Shown: positions 6,943-15,814, counted from the first letter of the stretch. The stretch: DNA of 64,000 nucleotides from Arthrobacter sp. OAP107 (GCF_040546765.1 NZ_JBEPOK010000001.1:4960001-5024000); one strand, 5' to 3'. Notes: a model not told the origin generated them from the sequence alone. Numbers and translations: made by a program.

Positions 6943-8882
6943 TAGTGGTTGTTGCCGGTGGAGCAGTGTCCGCTGTTGGTGGTGCGGGTTTCGGTGGGGA
7001 GGTTCAGGGTGGGGTTTTGGTTGAAGAAGCCGTGGGGTTCGAGCATGAAGCCGATGTTTTGGCGGGGCATGACGGGCCAGTCTTCGAGGCGGACGACGTG
7101 GTGCATGCCGAAGGTGTACCAGACCACGAGGTCCTGATCGACGATGTTCCGGTCTTTTTGGGTCCAGATGTGCAGGCCGTCATCGGCGCCGGTGGACTGG
7201 TTGGGGTATTCGCCGGCGGCGAAGCGTTCGGTCCGGTCGTAGGCGGTGACCCAGAGGTTGTTCCGGGCGAACTGGGCGCGTTTGGAGACGTAGGACTCGT
7301 CCCCGGCGGCGAGCTGGATCCCGTCGGTGGGGATCAGCCGGTAGGCGACGGGTTCGTCCACGATGTTCCTGGACTCGTGGTTGGCGATCTTCCAGAAGCG
7401 GTGTTTGGCCGGGTCGGTTTTGCGGATCGCTGCCTTCTCGGTTTCCAGGAGCCGGTCCACGGCCTTGAACGCGGTGTGGGTCGGGTTGTGCTCGGGGTAT
7501 TCCATGTCGACTTCGTAGACGGCGTTGTTCGGCCCGTCGATTTCAAAGTCCATCCGGACGTTGAACATGTGCTGGTGGATCGGGGCGTAGAGCCCGTCGT
7601 TGTTCAGTGACTGGCCGTACGGGCTCTTCTGCCCGGGCTGCTGGCCGGCGGTGGAGAGGATGCCGGTGGCCTTGACCAGGAACTCGATGGACCCGTCCAG
7701 GAACAGGTGCCAGTAGAAGGCGTACTCGTAGTTCGCGACCGTGGCGATGAAGGAGATCACGAGCTTGCGGTTCCGGCGGGTTTCGGCGGTGCCCTCGCGG
7801 AAGTCGAAGTGCTTCCACAGGATCGAGTCGTCTTCCTCGTGCATGCAGATCGCGTTCTCGATCGTCCACGGGTTGCCGTGGGAATCGACGCTGTTGCCGT
7901 CGAAGTACTTGATCTCGCCCAGGCAGTCACAGCCCAGGGTCAGGGAGTTGGCCATGTTGCCGATGTTGTACTCACCGGAATCGAACGCGTTCTTCTTCGC
8001 CTGGACCGGGGCGGTGTCACCGTACGGGACGACCATTTCCGAGAGCGAGGCACGGTTGATCACCGGGCGCTCCACGCCCTGGTCACGGAACTTCAGCTGG
8101 TGCAGGACCAGGCCTTCACGCGGGGTGAACCCGACCCGGAAGGACCAGTCGGCCCACTGCACATGGTTCCCGGTCACCTGGAACGAGGCGCCCTCGGGCT
8201 GGGTGATCTCGATCGGCTTCAGATCCGTGCGGGCCGGGCCGACGTACTTGGGCAGGTAATTGCCCCGCGCGGCCGGGACCGGGATCGCCTGGTCATCCTC
8301 GAGCCTGACGACCTCACCGGCGTTCAGGTCATAGAAGACGATGAAGTTCTCGATCGGGTGCGCGTACGGGCTGTCATCGGGCTCGTCCCGGACGAAGACC
8401 AGGGCACGCATCAGCCGCCGGCCCTCGGCGTCCTCACCGAAATACCCCACCGACCACGGCTCGAAGCACACCAGGTCCAGATCCGTCAGGCCCCGCTTCG
8501 CCAAAGCCGCAATCACGTTCGGATCCTTCCGGCACGCCTCCTCACACTCGGCGAACTCATCGAGCATGAACGGCGGCTGAACATTCTCCGCCAACTGGAC
8601 CCACCGGTCCACCGTGCCGGCCTCCAGGTTCACGACCGCCTCGAACGCACGCCCCGCGGCACGGTCCACCAAAACAGCATCCGCCTCACGCGCCACCTGC
8701 ACACCGGCACGCAGATCCTCCTTGGACGGCTCACGCAACTCAACACTGATAAAACGGAACGACTCCCCCGCAGCAGGGCCCTCCTTCAAAACCCCCACCG
8801 CACGCGAAATCTCCTCCCGCGACAACGGATCCAACGGGTGCGAAACCCCAACAACAGCTGAAGTATCAATATCGACAGTCAT
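6942..8882 (-). CDS. Copper amine oxidase (probable methylamine oxidase), copy 1
   Basis: Oxidises a primary amine to the aldehyde, NH3 and H2O2 using Cu(II) and topaquinone. The 646 residues have the cofactor motif NYEY (Tyr385 becomes topaquinone), the base Asp301 in FDSGEYNIG, and copper ligands His436, His438 (IHQH) and probably His595 (MHHVVRLEDWP). N2/N3 domains precede the catalytic domain; no signal peptide, so cytoplasmic. The sequence resembles Arthrobacter P1 methylamine oxidase as I remember it, more than phenylethylamine or histamine oxidases, and the neighbouring formaldehyde-fixing genes agree. Copies 2 and 3 differ at only a few residues. ATG preceded by AGGAGT. Confidence 0.93.
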   Translation of the reverse strand: MTVDIDTSAVVGVSHPLDPLSREEISRAVGVLKEGPAAGESFRFISVELREPSKEDLRAGVQVAREADAVLVDRAAGRAFEAVVNLEAGTVDRWVQLAENVQPPFMLDEFAECEEACRKDPNVIAALAKRGLTDLDLVCFEPWSVGYFGEDAEGRRLMRALVFVRDEPDDSPYAHPIENFIVFYDLNAGEVVRLEDDQAIPVPAARGNYLPKYVGPARTDLKPIEITQPEGASFQVTGNHVQWADWSFRVGFTPREGLVLHQLKFRDQGVERPVINRASLSEMVVPYGDTAPVQAKKNAFDSGEYNIGNMANSLTLGCDCLGEIKYFDGNSVDSHGNPWTIENAICMHEEDDSILWKHFDFREGTAETRRNRKLVISFIATVANYEYAFYWHLFLDGSIEFLVKATGILSTAGQQPGQKSPYGQSLNNDGLYAPIHQHMFNVRMDFEIDGPNNAVYEVDMEYPEHNPTHTAFKAVDRLLETEKAAIRKTDPAKHRFWKIANHESRNIVDEPVAYRLIPTDGIQLAAGDESYVSKRAQFARNNLWVTAYDRTERFAAGEYPNQSTGADDGLHIWTQKDRNIVDQDLVVWYTFGMHHVVRLEDWPVMPRQNIGFMLEPHGFFNQNPTLNLPTETRTTNSGHCSTGNNH

Positions 8883-8989
8883 GCTTCTACTCCTAAATAA
8901 GTCCCTTGACAGGAAGAGGACGCCTACGGCCCGGAAGCCTGGTGGTATTGCCGGTGGGGGCGATAGGCAGAAAAGGGTCCCTTGGATTC

Positions 8990-9023
8990 TCAGAACTGTT
9001 CGTCCTTGGCAGATCTGTTCATC
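8990..9023 (-). promoter_or_regulatory. 19-bp-period tandem operator upstream of amine oxidase 1
   Basis: On the minus strand: gatgaacagatctg (9010-9023), then gacgaacagttctga (8990-9004), start-to-start 19 bases. The same pair precedes amine oxidases 2 and 3 and the dmm operon. The unit contains the palindrome GAACAGTTC. The bound regulator is unknown. Confidence 0.75.
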
Positions 9024-9044
9024 TCCGGTGCGGAATGAGTAGGT

Positions 9045-9058
9045 GTGATACCAGTCAC
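9045..9058 (-). promoter_or_regulatory. GTGA-N6-TCAC site (CRP/GlxR-like), amine oxidase 1
   Basis: Sequence gtgataccagtcac fits the CRP/GlxR half-site pattern TGTGA-N6-TCACA. Equivalent sites precede each methylamine-module promoter in the window. Confidence 0.6.
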
Positions 9059-9118
9059 CCGCGTTCCTTTCACAAGCAAAACTACGGCAGGGAATTCGTT
9101 TATGAAAGTTATTTATAT

Positions 9119-9186
9119 AGATTTACGTGAGAAATTTGGGACCGTAAATTCCCACTCCAGTTAACATGTTGGAAACATTCGGAAAC
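9119..9186 (-). promoter_or_regulatory. Conserved upstream block shared by amine oxidases 1 and 2
   Basis: About 68 bases, including ttaacatgttggaaacattc and gatttacgtgagaaatt, recur at 13344-13410 ahead of copy 2. Conservation in otherwise divergent spacer suggests function or recent copying. Confidence 0.5.
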
Positions 9187-9201
9187 ACAACAGCACGCGA
9201 A

Positions 9202-9229
9202 ACGGCGGCGCCCTGGTGGGTGCCGCCGT
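9202..9229. terminator. Hairpin, copy of the LuxR-gene terminator
   Basis: Stem acggcggcgccc / gggtgccgccgt with one G-T pair, preceded by cagcacgcga as at 4634. T-rich tract gtagtttt follows on the plus strand. Confidence 0.6.
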
Positions 9230-9307
9230 CGTAGTTTTGGCTTTGCTGGGGTTTGGCTTTGCTCACGCCCTACTGGAGTGGATTATGGCGCGGATTATAG
9301 GTTTGGG

Positions 9308-9348
9308 TTCGGTCCCCGGTGCGGGTGCCGACAGCACCGGGGACCGAA
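9308..9348. terminator. GGTCCCCG-type hairpin
   Basis: 15-bp stem ttcggtccccggtgc / gcaccggggaccgaa followed by gttttt on the plus strand; could act in either direction. Confidence 0.65.
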
Positions 9349-9379
9349 GTTTTTGGGTAGCTTTGGCGCGGACAGGGCT

Positions 9380-9415
9380 GGTCCCCGATGCCGCCCGTGG
9401 GCACCATCGGGGACC
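9380..9415 (-). terminator. Terminator of permease 1
   Basis: Stem ggtccccgatg / catcggggacc lies just beyond the permease stop at 9427. It is nearly identical to the hairpin at 6832. Confidence 0.7.
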
Positions 9416-9426
9416 GGCTGCTGGGG

Positions 9427-11088
9427 CTATTCCTTCTCCAGCTCCAGCTTTTTCTCGCGCTCCAGTTCGTCGAGTTCCAGGTCCAGGTCGCCGGTGGCGT
9501 GCTGGCGCTCCATGTCCCTGACGTCGTCGAGATCGATCGGGTGCAACGGTTCCGGATCTTCCTCGTCCAGGACCGGGCCGTGGCCGTCGTCGGCAAGAAC
9601 GACGTGGCCGATGGTTTCGTACTTGAGCGGATCAGTTTTCCGGAAGTAGAGCGCCAGACCTGCCCCCGTGAGGAACAGCCCGGCGGCAATGTAGGGGATG
9701 AGCTTGAACAGCAGGGACGACGATGCAGGTCCGGCAGCCGTGTCCAGGTTCAGGAACATCAGGATAACAACGGCGAACATACCCGCCCCACCAACAATGG
9801 GGGCGACCTTGGTACGCCAGAAGCTTTCTTCCGGATGGTGCTTGCGGAAGTAGTTGAACACTGCCGCCATGGTTACGGTCTGCACAATCACGAGCATGAA
9901 TGTCCCAAGGATCGCCAGAAGGGCGAAAACATCCAGGTAGGGGTCCTTATTGAAGAACCAGAACCCGAGGATCCACAGGATGGCGATACCCGTCTGGAGG
10001 AATGACGCGATGTGCGGCGATCCGTGTTTCTTGTGGGTCCTGCCAAGGATGCCCGGCAGGATGCCCTCGCGTCCGAGGGAATACATGTAGCGCGAGGCTG
10101 CGTTGTGGAAGGCCATGGCGCAGGCGAAGGATCCGGTCATCATCAGCCATTCCATGACCAGGACCCAGCCGTGGCCGACAAAGACATCAGTGGGGTGGAA
10201 GAACATGTCCAGGGGGTTGGCGCTTTGCGCCAGGGCGATAGCCCCCTGCGCGCCGTTGCCCGCGACGGACATCCAGGAGACAAAGGTGTAGAAGACGCCG
10301 ACGCCCGTGACCGCGATCATCGTGGCGATCGGGATAATCTTCTTCGGGTTCTTGGATTCCTCCCCGTACATCACCGTCGACTCGAAGCCTGTCCAGGACC
10401 AGAACGCGATGAACATGGCCAGCCCCGGCGCGGCGGACTGCAGTCCGTTTGGCGAGAACGCAATGGCCGGGTTCAATGTCTCCGGCATCAGCCCATCGGG
10501 GCCTCCACCTTGGAACAGGACGCCGAAGGCCATGATGGCCAGGATCGCAATCTCCGTGAACAACAGCAGCGTCAGGATTTTCGCTGCCATGCTGATCTCA
10601 AAGAAGGTCAGGAAGCCGATGGTCAACAGGCCAACCACGGCGAAGACTACCCAATGGATGTCCATGCCCAACTGGTCCTTGAAGGCCAGATGGCCAAAGT
10701 ACGAGAATATTCCGATGATGCTGGCTTCAAAAACGATGTAGCCGAAGGTCACCATGAAACCGGTTCCGAGGCCGAGCACGCGCCCCAGACCGCGGGAGAT
10801 GAAGCCGTAGAACGCGGCCGTCGAGGTCACGTAGCGCGCCATCGTGACGTACGCGATCGCAAAGATGGACAGGATCAGCGTTGCCCAGATATACGTTGCC
10901 GGCGTTCCGGTGCCGACACCGAATCCAACCGAAATCGGGACGTTACCGCTCATCACCGTGATGGGTGCGGACGTCGCGACCGCCATGAACACTACATCCC
11001 ACAGCCCCAGGGTGTTGGCCTTCAGCTTCCCCGACCGGGAACCGGTCGTGACGGTACTGGAGCTTGCTGGAACTTGTTGCCGGCTCAT
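9427..11088 (-). CDS. APC-family permease, probable amine importer 1
   Basis: Amino acid-polyamine-organocation permease of 553 residues with about 12 membrane helices and an unusually long charged C-terminal tail (about residues 490-553) rich in Asp and Glu. Its ATG overlaps the stop of amine oxidase 2 by four bases (ATGA), which predicts translational coupling: the oxidase and carrier would be made together. Substrate cannot be read from sequence; coupling to a copper amine oxidase makes methylamine or another primary amine the best guess. It ends before a strong GGTCCCCG hairpin. Confidence 0.88.
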   Translation of the reverse strand: MSRQQVPASSSTVTTGSRSGKLKANTLGLWDVVFMAVATSAPITVMSGNVPISVGFGVGTGTPATYIWATLILSIFAIAYVTMARYVTSTAAFYGFISRGLGRVLGLGTGFMVTFGYIVFEASIIGIFSYFGHLAFKDQLGMDIHWVVFAVVGLLTIGFLTFFEISMAAKILTLLLFTEIAILAIMAFGVLFQGGGPDGLMPETLNPAIAFSPNGLQSAAPGLAMFIAFWSWTGFESTVMYGEESKNPKKIIPIATMIAVTGVGVFYTFVSWMSVAGNGAQGAIALAQSANPLDMFFHPTDVFVGHGWVLVMEWLMMTGSFACAMAFHNAASRYMYSLGREGILPGILGRTHKKHGSPHIASFLQTGIAILWILGFWFFNKDPYLDVFALLAILGTFMLVIVQTVTMAAVFNYFRKHHPEESFWRTKVAPIVGGAGMFAVVILMFLNLDTAAGPASSSLLFKLIPYIAAGLFLTGAGLALYFRKTDPLKYETIGHVVLADDGHGPVLDEEDPEPLHPIDLDDVRDMERQHATGDLDLELDELEREKKLELEKE

Positions 11089-13025
11089 TTCCCGGCCCCC
11101 ATGCTGCAGTGTCCGCTGTTGGTGGTGCGGGTTTCGGTGGGGAGGTTCAGGGTGGGGTTTTGGTTGAAGAAGCCGTGGGGTTCGAGCATGAAGCCGATGT
11201 TTTGGCGGGGCATGACGGGCCAGTCTTCGAGGCGGACGACGTGGTGCATGCCGAAGGTGTACCAGACCACGAGGTCCTGATCGACGATGTTCCGGTCTTT
11301 TTGGGTCCAGATGTGCAGGCCGTCATCGGCGCCGGTGGACTGGTTGGGGTATTCGCCGGCGGCGAAACGTTCGGTCCGGTCGTAGGCGGTGACCCAGAGG
11401 TTGTTCCGGGCGAACTGGGCGCGTTTGGAGACGTAGGACTCGTCCCCGGCGGCGAGCTGGATCCCGTCGGTGGGGATCAGCCGGTAGGCGACGGGTTCAT
11501 CCACGATGTTCCTGGACTCGTGGTTGGCGATCTTCCAGAAGCGGTGTTTGGCCGGGTCGGTTTTGCGGATCGCTGCCTTCTCGGTTTCCAGGAGCCGGTC
11601 CACGGCCTTGAACGCGGTGTGGGTCGGGTTGTGCTCGGGGTATTCCATGTCCACTTCGTAGACGGCGTTGTTGACCCCGTCGATTTCAAAGTCCATCCGG
11701 ACGTTGAACATGTGCTGGTGGATCGGGGCGTAGAGCCCGTCGTTGTTCAGTGACTGGCCGTACGGGCTCTTCTGCCCGGGCTGCTGGCCGGCGGTGGAGA
11801 GGATGCCGGTGGCCTTGACCAGGAACTCGATGGACCCGTCCAGGAACAGGTGCCAGTAGAAGGCGTACTCGTAGTTCGCGACCGTGGCGATGAAGGAGAT
11901 CACGAGCTTGCGGTTCCGGCGGGTTTCGGCGGTGCCCTCGCGGAAGTCGAAGTGCTTCCACAGGATCGAGTCGTCTTCCTCGTGCATGCAGATCGCGTTC
12001 TCGATCGTCCACGGGTTGCCGTGGGAATCGACGCTGTTGCCGTCGAAGTACTTGATCTCGCCCAGGCAGTCACAGCCCAGGGTCAGGGAGTTGGCCATGT
12101 TGCCGATGTTGTACTCACCGGAATCGAACGCGTTCTTCTTCGCCTGGACCGGGGCGGTGTCACCGTACGGGACGACCATTTCCGAGAGCGAGGCACGGTT
12201 GATCACCGGGCGCTCCACGCCCTGGTCACGGAACTTCAGCTGGTGCAGGACCAGGCCTTCACGCGGGGTGAACCCGACCCGGAAGGACCAGTCGGCCCAC
12301 TGCACATGGTTCCCGGTCACCTGGAACGAGGCGCCCTCGGGCTGGGTGATCTCGATCGGCTTCAGATCCGTGCGGGCCGGGCCGACGTACTTGGGCAGGT
12401 AATTGCCCCGCGCGGCCGGGACCGGGATCGCCTGGTCATCCTCGAGCCTGACGACCTCACCGGCGTTCAGGTCATAGAAGACGATGAAGTTCTCGATCGG
12501 GTGCGCGTACGGGCTGTCATCGGGCTCGTCCCGGACGAAGACCAGGGCACGCATCAGCCGCCGGCCCTCGGCGTCCTCACCGAAATACCCCACCGACCAC
12601 GGCTCGAAGCACACCAGGTCCAGGTCCGTCAGGCCCCGCTTCGCCAAAGCCGCAATCACGTTCGGATCCTTCCGGCACGCCTCCTCACACTCGGCGAACT
12701 CATCGAGCATGAACGGCGGCTGAACATTCTCCGCCAACTGGACCCACCGGTCCACCGTGCCGGCCTCCAGGTTCACGACCGCCTCGAACGCACGCCCCGC
12801 GGCACGGTCCACCAAAACAGCATCCGCCTCACGCGCCACCTGCACACCGGCACGCAGATCCTCCTTGGACGGCTCACGCAACTCAACACTGATAAAACGG
12901 AACGACTCCCCCGCAGCAGGGCCCTCCTTCAAAACCCCCACCGCACGCGAAATCTCCTCCCGCGACAACGGATCCAACGGGTGCGAAACCCCAACAACAG
13001 CTGAAGTATCAATATCGACAGTCAT
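11085..13025 (-). CDS. Copper amine oxidase (probable methylamine oxidase), copy 2
   Basis: 646 residues with the same topaquinone motif NYEY, base Asp and copper His residues as copy 1, from which it differs at very few positions (Val instead of Pro at 451). Identity stops at the last codons: it ends CSMGAGK rather than CSTGNNH, exactly where it overlaps the permease start. There is no DUF5134-type gene after this copy; the permease takes that place. Its upstream region has its own operator pair (13217-13250) but a different leader from copies 1 and 3. Confidence 0.93.
   Translation of the reverse strand: MTVDIDTSAVVGVSHPLDPLSREEISRAVGVLKEGPAAGESFRFISVELREPSKEDLRAGVQVAREADAVLVDRAAGRAFEAVVNLEAGTVDRWVQLAENVQPPFMLDEFAECEEACRKDPNVIAALAKRGLTDLDLVCFEPWSVGYFGEDAEGRRLMRALVFVRDEPDDSPYAHPIENFIVFYDLNAGEVVRLEDDQAIPVPAARGNYLPKYVGPARTDLKPIEITQPEGASFQVTGNHVQWADWSFRVGFTPREGLVLHQLKFRDQGVERPVINRASLSEMVVPYGDTAPVQAKKNAFDSGEYNIGNMANSLTLGCDCLGEIKYFDGNSVDSHGNPWTIENAICMHEEDDSILWKHFDFREGTAETRRNRKLVISFIATVANYEYAFYWHLFLDGSIEFLVKATGILSTAGQQPGQKSPYGQSLNNDGLYAPIHQHMFNVRMDFEIDGVNNAVYEVDMEYPEHNPTHTAFKAVDRLLETEKAAIRKTDPAKHRFWKIANHESRNIVDEPVAYRLIPTDGIQLAAGDESYVSKRAQFARNNLWVTAYDRTERFAAGEYPNQSTGADDGLHIWTQKDRNIVDQDLVVWYTFGMHHVVRLEDWPVMPRQNIGFMLEPHGFFNQNPTLNLPTETRTTNSGHCSMGAGK
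11106..13025. repeat. Third copy of the amine oxidase repeat
   Basis: Near-identical to 6963-8882 in direct orientation and to 28190-30109 in inverted orientation; identity ends abruptly at the last few codons and just before the ATG. Confidence 0.85.
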
Positions 13026-13216
13026 GCCTAACTCCTTAATGAGTCCTTAGAAAAGGATGAGGACGCCTATGGCCTCGGAGCCGAAGCGCGCCCCGGAAAC
13101 GGGCCTTGAAAAGCCGAGGGGTAGTCATGGTGGTTGCTGACCCACACGCGGCCTGGAACTCGTGTCCGGCCCGGTAAGTGGTGTTGGGACCAACAGACAC
13201 AAAGGTCCACGGATTC

Positions 13217-13250
13217 TCAGTACTGTTCGTCGTCGTCAGCACCGTTCATC
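13217..13250 (-). promoter_or_regulatory. 19-bp-period tandem operator upstream of amine oxidase 2
   Basis: On the minus strand gatgaacggtgctga (13236-13250) then gacgaacagtactga (13217-13231), 19 bases apart. It is the most diverged of the four copies, but spacing and the trailing gaatcc are kept. Confidence 0.7.
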
Positions 13251-13269
13251 CCTGGTGCAGATGAGCGGT

Positions 13270-13283
13270 GTGATTCCGGTCAC
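13270..13283 (-). promoter_or_regulatory. GTGA-N6-TCAC site (CRP/GlxR-like), amine oxidase 2
   Basis: gtgattccggtcac, located 19 bases upstream of the tandem operator, the same order as at amine oxidase 1. Confidence 0.6.
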
Positions 13284-13343
13284 CTGCGTTCCTTTCACAA
13301 GCAAAACTACGTCAGGGAATTCATTTAGGCGAGGAATTCATAA

Positions 13344-13410
13344 AGATTTACGTGAGAAATTCGGGGCCACAAATTCCCACTCCAGTTAACATGTTGGAAA
13401 CATTCGGAAA
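13344..13410 (-). promoter_or_regulatory. Conserved upstream block shared with amine oxidase 1
   Basis: Matches 9119-9186, including agttaacatgttggaaacat. It lies between two divergent genes and could serve either. Confidence 0.45.
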
Positions 13411-13520
13411 TACGGCCGAGGCTGTCCCCGGAGGCCCCGGGAATGCTAATGTTCTGCACCGTGGGCCCGATGACTTGCGTCCCCTCGTGAGCAAGGCACA
13501 CGTGCCTGTCCGAGGGAAAG

Positions 13521-15002
13521 TTGGTACCAGTGTCTGCTCGCGATGATCGCTTCATCACTCCCCGCTCGCCTGTGGAGGGTCTTCGCCGCCGGAGACTTTC
13601 CTTCCTGCCTGTCTTTGCGCAGGCAGTTGCCGGCGTGGCACCTGCGGGTGCCATGTCCGTCATTCCGGCTCTTGTCTTTCCGGGACTCGTCTTTGGATCC
13701 AACGGACCGAACCTTGTGGTGACATTCGGCGCCGCAATGGCGGTGATGGTCCTGGTTTCGTTCTCGCTAAGACCGATGGCCCAGCGCATGGCCGCCGTCA
13801 GCGGCCTTTACAGCTACACGGCCAAGGGACTGGGCCAGCGGACGGCAATAACCGCCGGCTGGTCGGCCATGTTCGGTTATGCACTCGTCGCCATGGCCAG
13901 CCTGTTGCTTGTTGGCGTGTACGTTGGCCAGCTATTCAGTAATCTCGGGGTTCCCGTCGCGGACTCCAAGGCCTTCACCGTGCCGGTCATCATCGCCGCC
14001 GCGGCCGCGGCCTGTTTCCTCATGGTGAGGGGGATCCGGGTATCGGCCTGGTTCACGGTGTTGCTGGAATCCATTTCAATCGGTGTCCTCGCCGTCCTCA
14101 TGATCGTCTACTTCGCGTTCAACGCGCCAAGCGCCAATCTCGGGAGTGTGTTTGCCTGGAACGGAGACTTCGATTCCTTACCACTCGGAATCGTCGTGGC
14201 CGTAAGCGCCTTCGTTGGCTTCGAAAGCCCGACCACGCTGGGCGGTGAGGCGCACAGGCCCTTCATCACCGTCCCGCGGGCCATCACATGGACCCCCATC
14301 CTGATGGGAGTGCTGTGCCTTCTTGCCGTGACCGCCCAGGATGCAGCACTCAAGGAGGCGCCGCTTAGCATTGCAGCCAGCTCCACGCCGTTGTCTGACC
14401 TGTTTTCCCAGTCCTCCCCGGTGTCCGCTGCCGTACTCGACCTGGGAATCGCAGCATCCTGGTTTGGCTGCGCGATCGCATCCGTGAACGCCCTTGCCCG
14501 GATATTTTTCTGCATGGGCAGGGAAGGGGTGGCGCCGCGAATAGTCGGCCGGACCCATCCCGTCTTTCGGACTCCCTCAATGGCAATCATGGTCGTGATG
14601 CCGGTAGTTGCCGTCGTTCCCATCGCCATCGTCATCTTCGGCGCCAGCCCGGAACGGGGCCTCGTGAACCTCTTCACGCTGGGCGCATACGGATACCTTG
14701 GCTCCTATATCCTTGCCAGTGCGTCCATGCCCTTCTTCCTGCGCCGTATAGGCGAGAGTACCTACTCCAGCTGGATCCTGGGAGCCGTGACCTCCGTGGC
14801 CCTCGGAGCGGTCTTCTGGACAGCCGCGGCGGCATCGATCCGCACAGGCAGCCTGCAAACCCTCGTCTATGCCGGTGTTCTCCTCGCCAGCGTCATGTAC
14901 GCCACCTTCCTCCGCCTCCGGTTACCCGGGCGCCTGGCGTCCGTCGGCATCTACGACGAAACCCGGGAATTGGACCTCTTTAATGGCAGGGCCACCCCAT
15001 GA
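13521..15002 (+). CDS. APC-family permease, candidate amine importer 2
   Basis: 493 residues with about 12 hydrophobic helices and the APC-type segment GFESPTTLGGEAHRP near the middle, typical of amino acid or amine carriers of the AAT/YhdG-like group. TTG at 13521 has a GAGGG four bases upstream; a GTG at 13530 is the alternative start. It overlaps the IclR regulator by four bases (ATGA), so the two form an operon, and it is divergent from amine oxidase 2. Substrate unknown; a methylated amine is an inference from position. Confidence 0.88.
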   Translation: MVPVSARDDRFITPRSPVEGLRRRRLSFLPVFAQAVAGVAPAGAMSVIPALVFPGLVFGSNGPNLVVTFGAAMAVMVLVSFSLRPMAQRMAAVSGLYSYTAKGLGQRTAITAGWSAMFGYALVAMASLLLVGVYVGQLFSNLGVPVADSKAFTVPVIIAAAAAACFLMVRGIRVSAWFTVLLESISIGVLAVLMIVYFAFNAPSANLGSVFAWNGDFDSLPLGIVVAVSAFVGFESPTTLGGEAHRPFITVPRAITWTPILMGVLCLLAVTAQDAALKEAPLSIAASSTPLSDLFSQSSPVSAAVLDLGIAASWFGCAIASVNALARIFFCMGREGVAPRIVGRTHPVFRTPSMAIMVVMPVVAVVPIAIVIFGASPERGLVNLFTLGAYGYLGSYILASASMPFFLRRIGESTYSSWILGAVTSVALGAVFWTAAAASIRTGSLQTLVYAGVLLASVMYATFLRLRLPGRLASVGIYDETRELDLFNGRATP

Positions 15003-15742
15003 CCTACAGGCCCACACATTCCGGACCCAGCACAACCTCAAACCCGCTCAGGATCCTGGAAATCGTTGCCCGGTTCGGCACCGGGACAACGGCCAAAGAG
15101 GTCACGGATGCCCTGCAGATGCCCCAGGCAACCGCGTACCGGATTTTGAATTCGCTTGTCGCGGACGAATATCTGGTCCGTACCTCCGACCTCCGCGGGT
15201 TTGCGCTCGGTCAGGCGATTACAGGACTGATTACGGCCGCGACTCCCCCAACCGTTCCAACCGCAGCCCGCGCCCTCATTCAGGAATTCCGCGGCGGGAA
15301 CCGTTTCGCTGTGCACCTCTTCATGTTCCGGAGCGCTTCCCTCAGAGTCGCCGACGAGGACCCGGATTATCCGCTCCACTCTGCTTTCGAAATGCTCCGG
15401 TATCCGCACGCTTCGGCCGCAGGAAAGCTGATGCTTGCTGAACTCGGCGATTCAACCTCCCCGCTCCCGAAGGGGCCGCTGGTAAAGCTGACATCACACA
15501 CCATCACGAACAGTGCCCAGCTGGAGGAAGAGCTCGCGGACATAAGGCTCAAAGGGGAAGCTTCGGAAATCAACGAACTGGAACAAGGCTCCGCCAGCCT
15601 GGCGCTTCCCGTACGACTGCCTAACGGGGTGGCCGGCGCAGCCCTGTGCCTGTCCAGTCCAGCGGAGCGATTCACCGCAACCCGCGAGCACGCCGAAGCG
15701 GCCCGCGAACTGACCTCGCGGCTGGCACCATTCCTGTTCTGA
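14999..15742 (+). CDS. IclR-family transcriptional regulator
   Basis: 247 residues: N-terminal winged helix (about 14-75, with KEVTDALQMPQATAYRIL as recognition region) and a C-terminal effector-binding domain (about 85-247) containing HASAAGKLML, typical of IclR proteins. Translationally coupled to the permease. It lies next to amine oxidase 2, and IclR proteins often bind short repeated or palindromic sites, so it is the best local candidate for the GAACAGTTC tandem operators; that is inference. A rho-independent terminator follows. Confidence 0.88.
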   Translation: MTYRPTHSGPSTTSNPLRILEIVARFGTGTTAKEVTDALQMPQATAYRILNSLVADEYLVRTSDLRGFALGQAITGLITAATPPTVPTAARALIQEFRGGNRFAVHLFMFRSASLRVADEDPDYPLHSAFEMLRYPHASAAGKLMLAELGDSTSPLPKGPLVKLTSHTITNSAQLEEELADIRLKGEASEINELEQGSASLALPVRLPNGVAGAALCLSSPAERFTATREHAEAARELTSRLAPFLF

Positions 15743-15750
15743 TCACGCCG

Positions 15751-15780
15751 AAGGCGCGCCAGGCATTCCTGGCGCGCCTT
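15751..15780. terminator. Terminator after the IclR gene
   Basis: Perfect stem aaggcgcgccagg / cctggcgcgcctt (loop catt), nine bases after the IclR stop and facing the convergent MBL gene. Confidence 0.85.
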
Positions 15781-15814
15781 ATGTATATGGATTGCTTCCT
15801 CTTACGGGTTCCTT

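Larger units (their letters stand above)
6104..8920. repeat. Amine oxidase + DUF5134 duplication, inverted arm 1
   Basis: This block is repeated in opposite orientation at 28152-30985. Identity starts 38 bases before the oxidase ATG, covers the oxidase almost completely, breaks in the intergenic hairpin region, and resumes in the DUF5134-type gene. Confidence 0.85.
8883..9426. other. Non-coding region between amine oxidase 1 and permease 1
   Basis: 544 bases without a supportable gene. It holds the control region of oxidase 1 (8990-9186) and three hairpins (9202-9415) ending transcripts that arrive from the permease side. Confidence 0.7.
13026..13520. other. Divergent non-coding region between amine oxidase 2 and permease 2
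   Basis: 495 bases with no credible gene. It contains the operator pair, GTGA-N6-TCAC site and conserved block listed separately, and presumably the promoter of the plus-strand permease. Confidence 0.7.

Noticed and set aside
7707..8861. 384-residue open frame antisense to each amine oxidase copy
   Set aside because: It exists only because the oxidase codons are GC-rich at the third place and is copied with the gene; no ribosome site.
6942..8882. Assigning the copper oxidases as phenylethylamine or histamine oxidase
   Set aside because: The overall sequence recalls the P1 methylamine oxidase and the neighbours process formaldehyde, not aromatic aldehydes; still not proven without assay.
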